The translations under genes and the position numbers were made by a program. Shown here piece by piece: positions 36,749 through 46,600 of a DNA stretch of 64,000 nucleotides. The notes under the pieces were generated by a model, which was not told the origin of the DNA, searched no databases, and saw only the letters and a program-made list of their open reading frames with translations. Numbering within the stretch: the stretch's first letter is position 1; each line of letters begins with the position of its first letter. This DNA comes from Chelatococcus caeni (lineage in GTDB: Bacteria; Pseudomonadota; Alphaproteobacteria; Rhizobiales; Beijerinckiaceae), in contig NZ_JACIEN010000001.1 in the NCBI RefSeq assembly GCF_014196925.1, positions 248,001 to 312,000 of the forward strand. The letters run 5' to 3'.

Positions 36749-37348
36749 ATGAGCACCAACGGACAGGACCCGAAGGTGAAGGCGGCCGTGCGCCGCACGG
36801 CCGTCATCTGCGCGGGCGTCGTCTTCGGCATGGTCGGCCTCGCCTACGCGTCCGTGCCGCTCTACGACCTCTTCTGCCGCGTCACCGGCTACGGCGGTAC
36901 GCCCCAGGTCAGCGACGGGCCGTCGGCGCGCCGCTCGGAGCGCGAGGTCACGGTGCGCTTCGATTCGAATGTCGCGCCGGGCATCTCCTGGCGCTTCACG
37001 CCCGAGGCACGCGAGGTCACCGTCAAGCTCGGCGAGACGAAGACGGTGATGTACAAGTTCACCAACACGAGCGACCGTCCGACCACCGGTATCGCCACCT
37101 TCAACGTCCAGCCGGAACTGGCCGGGGCCTATTTCAACAAGATCCAGTGCTTCTGCTTCACCGAGCAGACGCTCCAGCCGGGTGAGACGGTGGAGGCGCC
37201 CGTCGTCTTCTATGTCGATCCCGACATCGTCAACGAGCGTGACATCGCGGACATCCGCACGCTCACGCTCTCCTACACCGTCTTTCCCGCCAAGGGTGGC
37301 GCGCCGGTGACGGCGGCCAGCCAGGCGGCGGACAAGCCAAGCCTCTGA
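36749..37348 (+). CDS. ctaG: Cytochrome c oxidase assembly protein CtaG/Cox11
   Basis: Copper chaperone of 199 residues that delivers CuB to subunit I. One N-terminal membrane helix (about 16-37, ending SVPLYDLFCRVTGYGG, a strongly conserved segment) is followed by a periplasmic immunoglobulin-like domain with the Cu-binding CFCF (134-137) in NKIQCFCFTEQTL and DPDIVNERDI near the end. It starts 10 nt after the CoxF stop. Confidence 0.97.
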   Translation: MSTNGQDPKVKAAVRRTAVICAGVVFGMVGLAYASVPLYDLFCRVTGYGGTPQVSDGPSARRSEREVTVRFDSNVAPGISWRFTPEAREVTVKLGETKTVMYKFTNTSDRPTTGIATFNVQPELAGAYFNKIQCFCFTEQTLQPGETVEAPVVFYVDPDIVNERDIADIRTLTLSYTVFPAKGGAPVTAASQAADKPSL

Positions 37349-37400
37349 ACGCTTAACCTGCCCACGCGAGCAAGGACCGAGGGACCCGGAGACAACACAA

Positions 37401-38255
37401 ATGGCCGAAGCTCACGCCAAGAATCACGACTACCATCTCGTCGATCCGAGTCCCTGGCCGCTCCTCGGTTCGGTCAGCGCCTTCGTCATGGCCTGCGGCG
37501 CCATCATGCTGATGAAGGACCTGTCGATGGCAGGCCTCAAGGCGGGGCCCTACGTCTTCGGCGCCGGCCTCATCGGCGTGCTCTACACCATGCTCAGTTG
37601 GTGGACCGACGTGGTGCGCGAGGCCCAGAGGGGCGACCACACCCGCGTCGTGCAGCTGCACCACCGCTACGGCATGCTGCTGTTCATCGCCTCGGAGGTG
37701 ATGTTCTTCTACGCCTGGTTCTGGGCCTATTTCGACGTCAGCCTGTTCCCGGGCGAGGCCATCCAGTTCCAGCGCGCGGAGTTCACCGGCGGGCACTGGC
37801 CGCCGCAGGGCATCGAGACCTTCGACCCCTGGCACCTGCCGCTGCTCAACACGCTGATCCTGCTCACCTCGGGCACGACGGTGACCTGGGCGCACCATGC
37901 GCTGCTGCACAACGACCGCGCCGGCGTGAAGCAGGCGCTGTGGCTGACGGTGGCCCTCGGCGTGCTCTTCTCGATCGTGCAGGCCTACGAATATTCGCAC
38001 GCCACGTTCGATTTCTCGGGCAACATCTACGGCGCCACCTTCTTCATGGCGACGGGCTTCCACGGCTTCCACGTCATCGTCGGCACCATCTTCCTCGGCG
38101 TCTGCCTGCTGCGCGTCTACCTCGGCCATTTCACGCCGAAGCAGCATCTCGGCTTCGAGTTCGCCGCCTGGTACTGGCACTTCGTCGACGTGGTGTGGCT
38201 CTTCCTCTTCGCCGCCATCTACGTCTGGGGTGCGGGCACGCCTGCGGCTCACTGA
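37401..38255 (+). CDS. ctaE: Cytochrome c oxidase subunit III
   Basis: Core subunit of 284 residues with seven predicted helices. Family motifs: YHLVDPSPWPLLGS at the N-terminus, EVMFFYAWFWAYF near 110, GTTVTWAHHALLH near 162, and GFHGFHVIVGTIFL near 218. It contains no haem or metal and stabilises subunit I and its proton path. A perfect hairpin (38291-38316) follows the stop and may end the main transcript before DUF983. Confidence 0.97.
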   Translation: MAEAHAKNHDYHLVDPSPWPLLGSVSAFVMACGAIMLMKDLSMAGLKAGPYVFGAGLIGVLYTMLSWWTDVVREAQRGDHTRVVQLHHRYGMLLFIASEVMFFYAWFWAYFDVSLFPGEAIQFQRAEFTGGHWPPQGIETFDPWHLPLLNTLILLTSGTTVTWAHHALLHNDRAGVKQALWLTVALGVLFSIVQAYEYSHATFDFSGNIYGATFFMATGFHGFHVIVGTIFLGVCLLRVYLGHFTPKQHLGFEFAAWYWHFVDVVWLFLFAAIYVWGAGTPAAH

Positions 38256-38290
38256 CCTGCCGTCGGCGCACGCAGCCGATGATGCGACAC

Positions 38291-38317
38291 AAAGGGGCGG
38301 CCGCAGCCGCCCCTTTT
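38291..38317 (+). terminator. Rho-independent-like terminator after ctaE
   Basis: AAAGGGGCGGC (38291-38301) and GCCGCCCCTTT (38306-38316) form an 11 bp stem with a CGCA loop, ending in TTTT. The U-tract is short, so readthrough into DUF983-SURF1 is likely. Confidence 0.75.
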
Positions 38318-38369
38318 GCGTTAGAAGGGCGTCTGCGCGCCGAAAGGCGCGGATCATGGAGGATGAGAC

Positions 38370-38744
38370 ATGGCCCACGAAGACCACGCGCCCCAGTCGC
38401 CCGTCTCGACGGGCCTTGCCGGTCGTTGCCCCCGGTGCGGGCAGGGGCGCATGTTCGACGGCTTCCTCACCGTGGCGCCGAAGTGCAACGCCTGCGGGCT
38501 CGACTTCTCCTTCGCCGACGCGGCCGACGGGCCGGCCGTCTTCGTGATGCTCGTCGGCGGCTTCATCGTCTGCGGCTTCGCGCTGTGGCTGGAACTCACC
38601 TACGAGCCGCCGTTCTGGGTCCATCTCGTCGTGTCGCTGCCGCTGGCGCTCGTCGTTTGCCTCGGCATGCTGCGCCCGCTCAAGGGCGTGCTCATCGCCC
38701 TGCAATATCATCACAAGGCCGAGGAGGGCCGGCTGGAGAAATGA
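38370..38744 (+). CDS. DUF983 membrane protein
   Basis: Protein of 124 residues with a zinc-ribbon-like N-terminus (CPRCGQGRMF and CNACGLDF, two CxxC pairs at about 20-23 and 35-38) and two hydrophobic helices (FVMLVGGFIVCGFALWLEL; VVSLPLALVVCLGMLRPL). DUF983 genes often sit between subunit III and SURF1 in alphaproteobacteria, pointing to oxidase biogenesis, but no function is established. Its stop overlaps the SURF1 start as ATGA. Confidence 0.88.
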   Translation: MAHEDHAPQSPVSTGLAGRCPRCGQGRMFDGFLTVAPKCNACGLDFSFADAADGPAVFVMLVGGFIVCGFALWLELTYEPPFWVHLVVSLPLALVVCLGMLRPLKGVLIALQYHHKAEEGRLEK

Positions 38745-39487
38745 CCGTGGCGGCACGCTGGCGTGGCCTCATCCTTCCCGGTGTCCTGACGCTCCTGGTG
38801 CTCGCGGTGCTCCTGTCGCTGAGCGCGTGGCAGTTCTCGCGCATGGGCTGGAAGGAGGCGCTGCTCGCCCGCATCGAGGCCCGCATCGATGCGGCGCCGG
38901 TCCCTGTCCCGCCGGAGGCGGACTGGCCGGCCTGGCGGGCGGACGAGGACGAATACCGCCGCGTCATGGTGGAGGGCCGCTTCCTGCACGACAGGGAGGT
39001 GCTCGTCCACGGCAACACCCCGCGCGACGAGCGCGGCCGCGTCTTCGCCGGCTACTACGTGCTCACCCCGCTCGCCCGCCCGGACGGCTCGATCGTCGTG
39101 GTGAACCGCGGCTTCGTGCCCCTCGAGAACCGCGATCCGGCGACCCGCGCCCCCGGCCAGGTCGAGGGCGAGGTGGTGGTGAGCGGCGTCATGCGCGCGC
39201 CCCAGGAGCGGGGCTGGTTCCTGCCTGCCGACGACCCCGCCAAGGGCGAGTGGTTCACGCGCGATCCGGCCGCGATCGCCGCCGCCTTCGGCCTCGCGCG
39301 CGTCGCCCCCTTCATCGTCGAGGCGGACGGGGCATCCAACCCGGGCGGCCTGCCGCGCGGCGGGCTGACGCGCGTCAGCTTTCCCAACAACCACCTCGAA
39401 TATGCGCTGACGTGGCTCGGCCTCGCCATCGGGCTTCTCGGCGTCTTCGCGGCCTTCGCCACAAGGCGGCTGAAGGGGGCGGCGTAG
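38741..39487 (+). CDS. SURF1-family oxidase assembly protein
   Basis: Inner-membrane protein of 248 residues with helices at both ends (about 9-30 and 222-241) around a periplasmic domain, as in Surf1/Shy1. Conserved features: LSAWQFSRMGWKEALLARIE after helix 1, YRRVMVEGRFLHDREVLVHG, GYYVLTPLARPDGSIVVVNRGFVP, and NNHLEYALTWLGLA before helix 2. Bacterial Surf1 binds haem a and helps insert it into subunit I. The ATG lies within the DUF983 stop, so the two are coupled. Confidence 0.93.
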   Translation: MTVAARWRGLILPGVLTLLVLAVLLSLSAWQFSRMGWKEALLARIEARIDAAPVPVPPEADWPAWRADEDEYRRVMVEGRFLHDREVLVHGNTPRDERGRVFAGYYVLTPLARPDGSIVVVNRGFVPLENRDPATRAPGQVEGEVVVSGVMRAPQERGWFLPADDPAKGEWFTRDPAAIAAAFGLARVAPFIVEADGASNPGGLPRGGLTRVSFPNNHLEYALTWLGLAIGLLGVFAAFATRRLKGAA

Positions 39488-39504
39488 ATTGGGGAGCGCG
39501 GAAT

Positions 39505-39531
39505 ATCCCCTCCCCACAAGGGGGAGGGGAG
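39505..39531. repeat. Single GC-rich palindrome between SURF1 and thrC
   Basis: CCCCTCCCC, ACAA loop, GGGGGAGGGG. It is a lone arm of the same family found in pairs at 8.9, 12.6, 25.7 and 27.5 kb, without the GGGGTGGGGGG tail. Confidence 0.7.
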
Positions 39532-39623
39532 ACGAAACGCGCAGCCCCGGCCCCGCGAGCGTCGTCCTTGTCTCGCCATCCTTCGGGGCTTACTGTCCGC
39601 CGTCCCATGAGGAGATAGGTTCG

Positions 39624-41039
39624 GTGCTGCACGTCTCGACCCGCGGGGAGGCGCCCGCGATTGCCTTCAACGAAGCGCTTCTGGCGGGCCTTGCCCGGGA
39701 TGGCGGGCTCTATGTGCCCGAGACCTGGCCGCAGCTGACGCGCGAGGCGATCGCCGCCTTGGCCGGCAAGTCCTATGCCGCCGCGGCGAACGAGATCGTC
39801 GGCGCCCTCGTCGACGGCGACGTGCCGGCCGATGCCCTTTCGGCGATGGTCGCCGAGGCCTATGCCACCTTCCGCCATCCGGCGGTGTGCCCGCTGAACC
39901 AGGTGGGCGACAATCTCTTCGTGCTCGAGCTGTTCCACGGGCCGACGCTCGCCTTCAAGGACGTCGCCATGCAGCTGCTCGCGCGGCTCATGGACCACGT
40001 GCTGAAGCAGCGTGGCGCCCGGGCGACCATCGTCGGGGCGACCTCCGGCGACACCGGCTCGGCGGCCATCGAGGCCTTCGCCGGGCTCGACCAGGTCGAC
40101 GTCTTCATCCTCTATCCGCACGGGCGGGTGTCGGAGGTGCAGCGCCGCCAGATGACCACCGTCGCCTCGCCCAATGTGCACGCCATCGCGCTCGAGGGCA
40201 CGTTCGACGACTGCCAGGGCATCCTCAAGGGCCTGTTCAACAACCACCGCTTCCGCGACGAGCTGGCGCTGTCCGGCGTCAATTCCATCAACTGGGCGCG
40301 CATCGCGGCGCAGGTGGTCTATTATTTCACCGCCGCCGTCTCGCTCGGCGCGCCGCATCGTCCCGTCTCCTTCACCGTGCCGACGGGCAATTTCGGCGAT
40401 ATCCTTGCCGGCTATGTGGCGAAGCGCATGGGCCTGCCGGTCGGCCGGCTCGGCATCGCCACGAACGTCAACGACATCCTCGTGCGCACCCTCGCCACGG
40501 GTCGCTACGAGACGGCCGGGGTCGCGGCCACCACCTCGCCGTCCATGGACATCCAGGTGTCGTCGAATTTCGAGCGCCTGCTGTTCGAGGCCGGCGGGCG
40601 CGACGCTGCCGTTGTCCGGCGCATGATGACGGCGCTCGCCCAGTCTGGCGCCTTCACCGTGGAAGAGCCGCTGCTCGCCGCCATCCGCCGCGATTTCTTC
40701 GCCGGGCGGGCGGACGAGGCCGAGGTCGCGGCCGAGATCGGCACGACGTGGCGCGAGGCCGGCTATCTCCTCGATCCGCATACCGCCGTCGGCATGGTGG
40801 CGGCCCGGCGGGCACTGAAGGAGGATGCTGCGACGCCGATGGTGGTGCTGTCGACGGCGCATCCGGCCAAGTTCCCCGATGCGGTCGAGGCTGCGAGCGG
40901 CGTGCGCCCGCCGCTGCCGCCCCATCTCGCCGATCTCTATGACCGGCCGGAGCGGTTCGACGTGGTCGCCAACGACATCGCCGCCGTCGAGACGTTCGTG
41001 CGTGCGCGGGCCCGTGCCGCGCGGGGAGCCGCCGCATGA
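39624..41039 (+). CDS. thrC: Threonine synthase
   Basis: PLP enzyme of 471 residues that converts O-phosphohomoserine to threonine; thrB at 11 kb makes its substrate. The PLP lysine is K112 in GPTLAFKDVAMQLL, and the phosphate-binding loop is GATSGDTGSAAIEAF. Tyr/Asn-rich segments FNNHRFRDELALSGVNSINW and FTVPTGNFGDILAG are family hallmarks. The GTG start at 39624 is chosen because AGGAGA is 8 nt upstream and the protein then begins at the conserved HVSTRG. Its stop overlaps the next start (ATGA). Confidence 0.95.
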   Translation: MLHVSTRGEAPAIAFNEALLAGLARDGGLYVPETWPQLTREAIAALAGKSYAAAANEIVGALVDGDVPADALSAMVAEAYATFRHPAVCPLNQVGDNLFVLELFHGPTLAFKDVAMQLLARLMDHVLKQRGARATIVGATSGDTGSAAIEAFAGLDQVDVFILYPHGRVSEVQRRQMTTVASPNVHAIALEGTFDDCQGILKGLFNNHRFRDELALSGVNSINWARIAAQVVYYFTAAVSLGAPHRPVSFTVPTGNFGDILAGYVAKRMGLPVGRLGIATNVNDILVRTLATGRYETAGVAATTSPSMDIQVSSNFERLLFEAGGRDAAVVRRMMTALAQSGAFTVEEPLLAAIRRDFFAGRADEAEVAAEIGTTWREAGYLLDPHTAVGMVAARRALKEDAATPMVVLSTAHPAKFPDAVEAASGVRPPLPPHLADLYDRPERFDVVANDIAAVETFVRARARAARGAAA

Positions 41040-42328
41040 AGGCAGCCGCCGAAGCGGCCGGGGAGAACGGACTGGAGGTTTCGACGCTCGCCAACGGCCT
41101 TACCGTGGTGAGCGAGCGCATGCCGCAGGTCGCCACCGTGGCGGTGGGCGTATGGGTGGGCGCAGGCGTGCGCAACGAGCGGCCGCAGGAGCACGGCCTC
41201 TCACATTTCATCGAGCACATGGCCTTCAAGGGCACCGAGCGCCGCTCGGCCCGCGCCATCGCCGAGGCCGTCGAGGCGGTGGGCGGCGACTTCAATGCCG
41301 AGACGGGCATCGAGCACACCTCTTATACCGTCCGCCTCTTGCCGGAGGACCTCGACCTTGCGCTCGACATCCTCGCCGACATCCTGACCCGCTCGCGCTT
41401 CGCGCCGGATGAGATCGCCCGCGAGAAGTCGGTGATCCTGCAGGAGATCAGCGCCGTCGAGGACACGCCCGAGGACCTCGTCAACGACCTGTTCATGAGC
41501 TGCGCCTTCGCCGGCCAGCCGCTCGGCCGTCCCATCCTCGGGACCGCGACGAGCGTGCGCGGCCTCACCCGCGAGCGCCTCGTCGGCTTCCTCGCGCGGG
41601 AATATCTCGCCTCCCGCATCGTCGTCGCCGCGGCGGGGGCCGTCGACCATGGCCGGCTCGTCGCGGGCGTCGAGCGGCATTTTGCCGGCATCGGCGCCGG
41701 CGCGGGCTCCACGGCCGAGCCGGCGCGCTTCACGCCGGGCGAGTTGCGGGTCGAGCGCGACATCGAGCAGGTGCAGCTCATGCTCGGCTGGCCGGGCAGG
41801 GCGCTCGGAGACGACGGGCATTATGCCCTGCAGGTCTTCGCCAACCTGCTCGGCGGGGGCATGTCCTCGCGCCTCTTCCAGGAGGTGCGCGAGGAGCGCG
41901 GCCTCGCCTATGCGGTCGATGCCTTCCACTGGCCCTTCCTGGACACGGGTGTCTTCGGCCTCGCTGCCGGTACGGCGCCGGAGGATGTCGCCGAGCTCGT
42001 GCCGGTGGCGCTCGCCTGCCTGCGTGATGCGGCACTCGCCGCAACGCCCGAGGAACTCGGCCGCGCGCGGGCGCAGATGAAGGTGGCGCTGCTCACGACG
42101 AGCGAATCGGCCATGGGGCGGGCCGACCAGCTGGCGCGGCAGATGCTCGCCTTTGGGCGCATCGTCCCGCGCGCGGAAATCGTCGCCCGGCTCGACGCCC
42201 TCACGGTCGAGGATATACGTGCAGCGGGCCGCACCCTGCTAGAATGCCCTCCCGTCGTCGTGGGGCTCGGGCCGGTCGCGCATCTGCCGGCGCCCGCCGC
42301 TGTCCAGACGATGCTCGCTGGAAAGTGA
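41036..42328 (+). CDS. M16-family zinc metallopeptidase
   Basis: Protein of 430 residues related to the mitochondrial processing peptidase beta subunit. The inverted zinc motif HFIEH (57-61) in GLSHFIEHMAFKGT is intact, and the third ligand Glu lies in EKSVILQEISAVEDTPED near 135. The C-terminal half is the second M16 domain (GGGMSSRLFQEVREERGLAYAV). In alphaproteobacteria this gene regularly follows thrC. It is probably cytoplasmic or periplasmic-facing without a visible signal peptide; substrates are unknown. Confidence 0.93.
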   Translation: MKAAAEAAGENGLEVSTLANGLTVVSERMPQVATVAVGVWVGAGVRNERPQEHGLSHFIEHMAFKGTERRSARAIAEAVEAVGGDFNAETGIEHTSYTVRLLPEDLDLALDILADILTRSRFAPDEIAREKSVILQEISAVEDTPEDLVNDLFMSCAFAGQPLGRPILGTATSVRGLTRERLVGFLAREYLASRIVVAAAGAVDHGRLVAGVERHFAGIGAGAGSTAEPARFTPGELRVERDIEQVQLMLGWPGRALGDDGHYALQVFANLLGGGMSSRLFQEVREERGLAYAVDAFHWPFLDTGVFGLAAGTAPEDVAELVPVALACLRDAALAATPEELGRARAQMKVALLTTSESAMGRADQLARQMLAFGRIVPRAEIVARLDALTVEDIRAAGRTLLECPPVVVGLGPVAHLPAPAAVQTMLAGK

Positions 42329-42333
42329 ACGCC

Positions 42334-42921
42334 ATGGTGCTGTTCCGCTTCACGCCCCACAACGAGGCCCTGCCGGCCGTGCGTGGCGAGGGGCTGTACC
42401 TCAGGGCACCGCAGATGGCCGATTTTTCCCAGTGGGCCGCCCTGAGGGCGGAAAGCCGGCGCTTCCTCGAGCCGTGGGAGCCGCTCTGGCCGGCCGACGA
42501 CCTGACGCGCAGCTCCTTCCGCCGCCGCGTGCGCCGCTATGCCCAGGAGATCGCCAGCGACACGGCTTATCCCTTCCTCATCTTCCGGCAGGACGACGAC
42601 GTTCTGCTGGGGGGGCTGACGCTCGGCTTCGTGCGGCGCGGCGTCGCCCAGACCTGCACGCTCGGCTACTGGATCGGCGAGCGCTATGCCTGCCAGGGGC
42701 ACATGACGCGGGCCGTGCGGGCCGCCGTCGGCTTCGCCTTCCGCAACCTCGCCCTGCGCCGGGTGGAGGCAGCCTGCCTGCCGTCCAACGCGGCCTCCAT
42801 CCGTCTCCTCGAAAAGGTCGGATTCAGCCGCGAAGGCTACGCCCGCCGCTACCTGTGCATTGCGGGCACGTGGCAGGACCATCTCCTCTATGCCCTGTTG
42901 AGTGATGACATCGTCTCGTGA
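42334..42921 (+). CDS. GNAT acetyltransferase, RimJ-like
   Basis: Protein of 195 residues with the Acetyltransf_3 (RimJ/RimL) fold: [20 protein letters not shown] at the N-terminus, [19 protein letters not shown] (acetyl-CoA loop near 110-125), and [24 protein letters not shown] with the classic NxxSxRLLEKxGF ending. Related enzymes acetylate N-terminal Ala or Ser of ribosomal proteins. An in-frame GTG at 42325 overlaps the peptidase stop; ATG 42334 is given as the likelier start. Confidence 0.88.
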   Translation: MVLFRFTPHNEALPAVRGEGLYLRAPQMADFSQWAALRAESRRFLEPWEPLWPADDLTRSSFRRRVRRYAQEIASDTAYPFLIFRQDDDVLLGGLTLGFVRRGVAQTCTLGYWIGERYACQGHMTRAVRAAVGFAFRNLALRRVEAACLPSNAASIRLLEKVGFSREGYARRYLCIAGTWQDHLLYALLSDDIVS

Positions 42922-45900
42922 GTGCGACAGAGCCCGGCCGGGGAGCGGGCGGCGTCGGGGCGCGGCCCCGCTGTGGGCGGCCCTGCGGGCTTTGCCCCGC
43001 CTCTTGCCCTCGCCCGGCCGGCCCGATACGACTGGGCAGCCTTCCGATGCGCCCACCCGCGAGATCCCCGCGTTGCATCTCCTGCGTAGACTGACGCTTC
43101 TCCTGTCGGCCCTCGTCGCCCTTGCCGCCCTGGCGGTACCGGCGGGGGCGGTGGAGTCGGTGCGCGTGACGCTCGATGCCCAGGCCATCGACCTCATGCC
43201 GGCCGTCGAGTTCTACAAGTCGGAAGGCGACCTCATCCAGATTCCCATCGCGCCGGGGCCGGACGGCATCGTCCGCCGCATCGCGGTGAAGGCGCGCGAC
43301 GGCGGCACGCGGCCGGACTGGATGGTCTTCGCGCTCACCAACGATACGGACGCGCAGATCGACCGGCTGCTCGTCGCGCCGCACTACCGCCTCGTCGGCT
43401 CCGGTGTCATCTGGCCCGACCTCGGCGCCTCGCGCATCACCGCCATCACGGCGAGCCAGGGCATCCGCCCGGAGCGCGAGGAGAGCCCCGATGCCGACAT
43501 CTTCACGCTGACGCTCGACCCCGGCACGACCGTCACCTTCGTCGCCGAGCTGCGCACGCCGAACCTGCCGCAGCTCTATCTGTGGGAGCCGGAGGCCTAC
43601 AAGAAGAAGATCAACGGCCTCACCCTCTACAAGGGCATCATCATCGGCATCGCCGGGCTGCTCGCCCTGTTCCTCACCATCGTCTTCGTGGTGAAGGGGG
43701 CGGTGATCTTCCCCGCGGCGGCGGCGCTCGCCTGGGCGGTGCTCGCCTATGCCTGCATCGATTTCGGCTTCCTGCAGCAGATCTTCCCGGCGACCTCCTC
43801 GGCGGACCGGATCTATCGCGCGGCGGCGGAGGCCGTGCTCGCCGCGACGCTACTCGTCTTCCTCTTTGCCTATCTGAACCTCAACCGCTGGCACGTGCGC
43901 TACAGCCACGTGACGGCCGGCTGGCTCGTCTTCCTCGCCGCGCTCGTGGGGCTCGCCGTCTTCGATGCGCCGGTCGCGGCAGGCGTTGCGCGCATCTCTA
44001 TCGCGGCGGTGGCGGCCATCGGTTTCGCGCTCGTCATCCATCTCGCCAGCCACCGCTACGACCGGGCGGTGATGCTCATCCCCACCTGGCTGCTGCTGCT
44101 GGTCTGGGTGACGGCGGCGGCCTTCACCGTGCTCGGCCAGATCTCGCGCGACCTCGTGCCGCCGGCACTGATCGGCGGGCTGGTGCTCATCGTCATGCTC
44201 ATCGGCTTCACGGTGATGCAGCACGCCTTCTCGGGTGGCGCGATCGCGCATGGCCTCGTCAGCGACACCGAGCGCAAAGCGCTGGCGCTCGCCGGGGCCG
44301 GCGATGTCGTCTTCGACTGGGACGTGATGGGCGACAAGATCTACGTCAGCCCCGAGGTCGAACTGCAGCTGGGGCTGAAGCGCGGCTCCCTCGAGGGGCC
44401 GGCCTCGGCCTGGCTCGACGTGATGCACGCCTTCGACCGCGACCGCTATCGCGCCACACTCGATGCCGTGCTGGAGCAGCGGCGCGGCCGCGTCGTGCAG
44501 GACTTCCGCCTGCGTTCGGCGAGCGGCCAGTACCACTGGTTCAACCTCAAGGCGCGGCCTGTCGTCGGTTCCGACGGCGAGGTCATCCGCGTCGTGGGCA
44601 CCCTGGCGGACGTAACGGATGCGCGCACGGCCGAGGAGCGGCTGCTGCACGATGCGGTGCACGACAACCTCACCGGCCTGCCCAACCGCGAATTGTTCTA
44701 CGACCGGCTCGAGGCGGCGCTCGTCTACGCCCAAGGCGACGACGGCATCCGTCCGACGGTGATCGTCGTCGATCTCGACCGCTTCAAGCAGGTCAACGAA
44801 TCGGTCGGCCTGTCGGCCGGCGATTCCATCCTGCTCACCATCTCGCGGCGGCTCGGCCGCCTTCTGCGCCCGCAGGACACGCTCGCCCGCATCTCCGGCG
44901 ACGAGCTCGCCATCATCCTCGTCTCGGAGCGCGAGCCCGATCGCATCATCTCGTTTGCCGGCATGATCCGCCGGGCGGTCACGACGCCCGTGACCTTCGC
45001 CGAGCGCGAGATCTTCCTCACCGCCTCCATCGGCATCGCCCTGCACGATCCGCAGGCCGAGGCGCGCGGCGAGGAGATGCTGAAGAATGCCGAGATCGCC
45101 ATGATCCACGCCAAGAAGCAGGGCGGGGATCGCATCGAGGTGTTCCGCCCGACGATGCGCGCCGAGCGCTCCGACAAGCTCACCATCGAAAGCGACCTGC
45201 GCCGGGCGCTCGACCGCGGCGAGATGAAGGTCTTCTTCCAGCCCATCGTGCGCCTCGACGACCGCACGGTCGCCGGCTTCGAGGCGCTGCTGCGCTGGGA
45301 CCATCCGCGTCACGGCCGCCTCGGCCCGCACGACTTCATCCCCATCGCCGAGGAGACGGGGCTCATCGTCGACCTCGGCCTCTTCGCGCTGGAGCGTACG
45401 GCGCGCGAGCTCGCCGCCTGGCAGCGGGCGCTCGACGTCGAGCCGCCGATCTTCGCCAGCGTCAACATCTCGAGCCGCCAGCTCCTGCGGCACGACCTGC
45501 TGCACGACGTGAAGACCGTCCTCGCCCGTTTCGCCGTCCATCCGGGCTCGCTCAAGCTGGAGCTGACGGAGAGCCTCGTGATGGAGAACCCGGAATATGC
45601 GGCGCAGATGCTGGCGCGTATCCGCGATCTCGGGGCGGGCCTGTCGCTCGACGATTTCGGCACCGGCTATTCGGCGCTGTCCTACCTGCAGCGCTTCCCC
45701 TTCGACACCATCAAGGTCGACCAGTCCTTCGTGCGGCAGATGGCGAACGGCGGCCGCCCGGTCATCCTGCGCTCCATCGTCACCCTGGCGCACGACCTCG
45801 GTATGGACGTCGTCGCCGAGGGGGTGGAGGACGAATCGGATGCCGTGGCGCTGCTGCAGCTCGGCTGCGAATACGCCCAGGGCTATGCCTTCGGCGAGCC

Positions 45901-45955
45901 GATGAGCGCGCTCGAAGCGCGTAAGCTCGTCGGCGCGGCGCACGAGGCGGCGTAA
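42905..45955 (+). CDS. 7TM-PAS-GGDEF-EAL signalling protein
   Basis: Cyclic di-GMP protein of up to 1016 residues. Order: a possible exported sensory domain after a signal-like helix (about 57-82), seven hydrophobic helices at about 235-450, a PAS fold with PAC (about 460-580, [18 protein letters not shown]), a GGDEF domain (about 590-750) and an EAL domain (about 765-1010). The GGDEF signature is degenerate (SGDEL at about 664-668), so cyclase activity is doubtful. The EAL set looks complete: [45 protein letters not shown]. It is therefore predicted to be a phosphodiesterase. The ATG at 42905 overlaps the GNAT gene; a TTG at 43073 would start just before the signal helix. Confidence 0.88.
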   Translation: MTSSRECDRARPGSGRRRGAAPLWAALRALPRLLPSPGRPDTTGQPSDAPTREIPALHLLRRLTLLLSALVALAALAVPAGAVESVRVTLDAQAIDLMPAVEFYKSEGDLIQIPIAPGPDGIVRRIAVKARDGGTRPDWMVFALTNDTDAQIDRLLVAPHYRLVGSGVIWPDLGASRITAITASQGIRPEREESPDADIFTLTLDPGTTVTFVAELRTPNLPQLYLWEPEAYKKKINGLTLYKGIIIGIAGLLALFLTIVFVVKGAVIFPAAAALAWAVLAYACIDFGFLQQIFPATSSADRIYRAAAEAVLAATLLVFLFAYLNLNRWHVRYSHVTAGWLVFLAALVGLAVFDAPVAAGVARISIAAVAAIGFALVIHLASHRYDRAVMLIPTWLLLLVWVTAAAFTVLGQISRDLVPPALIGGLVLIVMLIGFTVMQHAFSGGAIAHGLVSDTERKALALAGAGDVVFDWDVMGDKIYVSPEVELQLGLKRGSLEGPASAWLDVMHAFDRDRYRATLDAVLEQRRGRVVQDFRLRSASGQYHWFNLKARPVVGSDGEVIRVVGTLADVTDARTAEERLLHDAVHDNLTGLPNRELFYDRLEAALVYAQGDDGIRPTVIVVDLDRFKQVNESVGLSAGDSILLTISRRLGRLLRPQDTLARISGDELAIILVSEREPDRIISFAGMIRRAVTTPVTFAEREIFLTASIGIALHDPQAEARGEEMLKNAEIAMIHAKKQGGDRIEVFRPTMRAERSDKLTIESDLRRALDRGEMKVFFQPIVRLDDRTVAGFEALLRWDHPRHGRLGPHDFIPIAEETGLIVDLGLFALERTARELAAWQRALDVEPPIFASVNISSRQLLRHDLLHDVKTVLARFAVHPGSLKLELTESLVMENPEYAAQMLARIRDLGAGLSLDDFGTGYSALSYLQRFPFDTIKVDQSFVRQMANGGRPVILRSIVTLAHDLGMDVVAEGVEDESDAVALLQLGCEYAQGYAFGEPMSALEARKLVGAAHEAA

Positions 45956-46098
45956 GCGGCTATTCCCGATCTCAGGCCTTGATGCGGGGGAGGAGGGGCC
46001 TCTGCAACGTCAGAGGAAAAGGACGGACGTTTGGTCCACGATGTGAGCTCCCACCTTGGGATGATTTGCGGACTTCTCAGCTTCGGGTTTGATCAACC

Positions 46099-46548
46099 AT
46101 GGAAGACTGGATCGAGCATTTCCGCGCCGCCACCTGCGGTATGTCAGTTTCCCATGTCTGGCGGGGCTACGGTTCGGCCCTGTTCGTCGAATTTGGGTCA
46201 TTAACGGTTAAGACGCGACGGGACGGCAGCCCCGGTGAACCGCAAGGCGACATCGGCCTGATGATCGAATGGAGTTGGCGCATTGAAGACGAGAACTCCA
46301 TCGTATGTGGCAGTGAAAGCGATGACGACCTTTGGCCAGCAATCTTTGCTCGCTTGGTCGGCCAACGGGTCATTGATTTGAGGACGTTCGGACGTTTGCC
46401 CGAGATACTGCTCTCACTCTCCGGTGGCCTTCACGTTGCTTCATTCATGACGGCGGGAGGCGACCCGGCGTGGGCTTTGTTCGACCGACGTGACCAGTTA
46501 CCCGTCGCCATATGCTGCCGCTCCGGGGTAGTCGTTGAAGACGGCTGA
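46099..46548 (+). CDS. Hypothetical protein, lower-GC isolate
   Basis: Soluble protein of 149 residues, not recognised. It is acidic and Trp-rich: MEDWIEHFRAATCG, SHVWRGYGSALFVEFGSL, MIEWSWRIEDENSIVCGS, FARLVGQRVIDL, FGRLPEILLSLSGGLHVASF, DPAWALFDRR. The pattern (short, all beta/alpha, WxW core, GRLPEILLSLSGG) recalls stand-alone immunity-like or DUF-type proteins, but I cannot assign a family. The gene and its flanks (45960-46570) are visibly less GC-rich than neighbours and it has no operon partner, suggesting acquisition. Confidence 0.6.
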   Translation: MEDWIEHFRAATCGMSVSHVWRGYGSALFVEFGSLTVKTRRDGSPGEPQGDIGLMIEWSWRIEDENSIVCGSESDDDLWPAIFARLVGQRVIDLRTFGRLPEILLSLSGGLHVASFMTAGGDPAWALFDRRDQLPVAICCRSGVVVEDG

Positions 46549-46600
46549 AGGGCCGAGACGATTAAAAAGCGGCTTTGAACCCGGTGTGCCAAGTTCCGCC

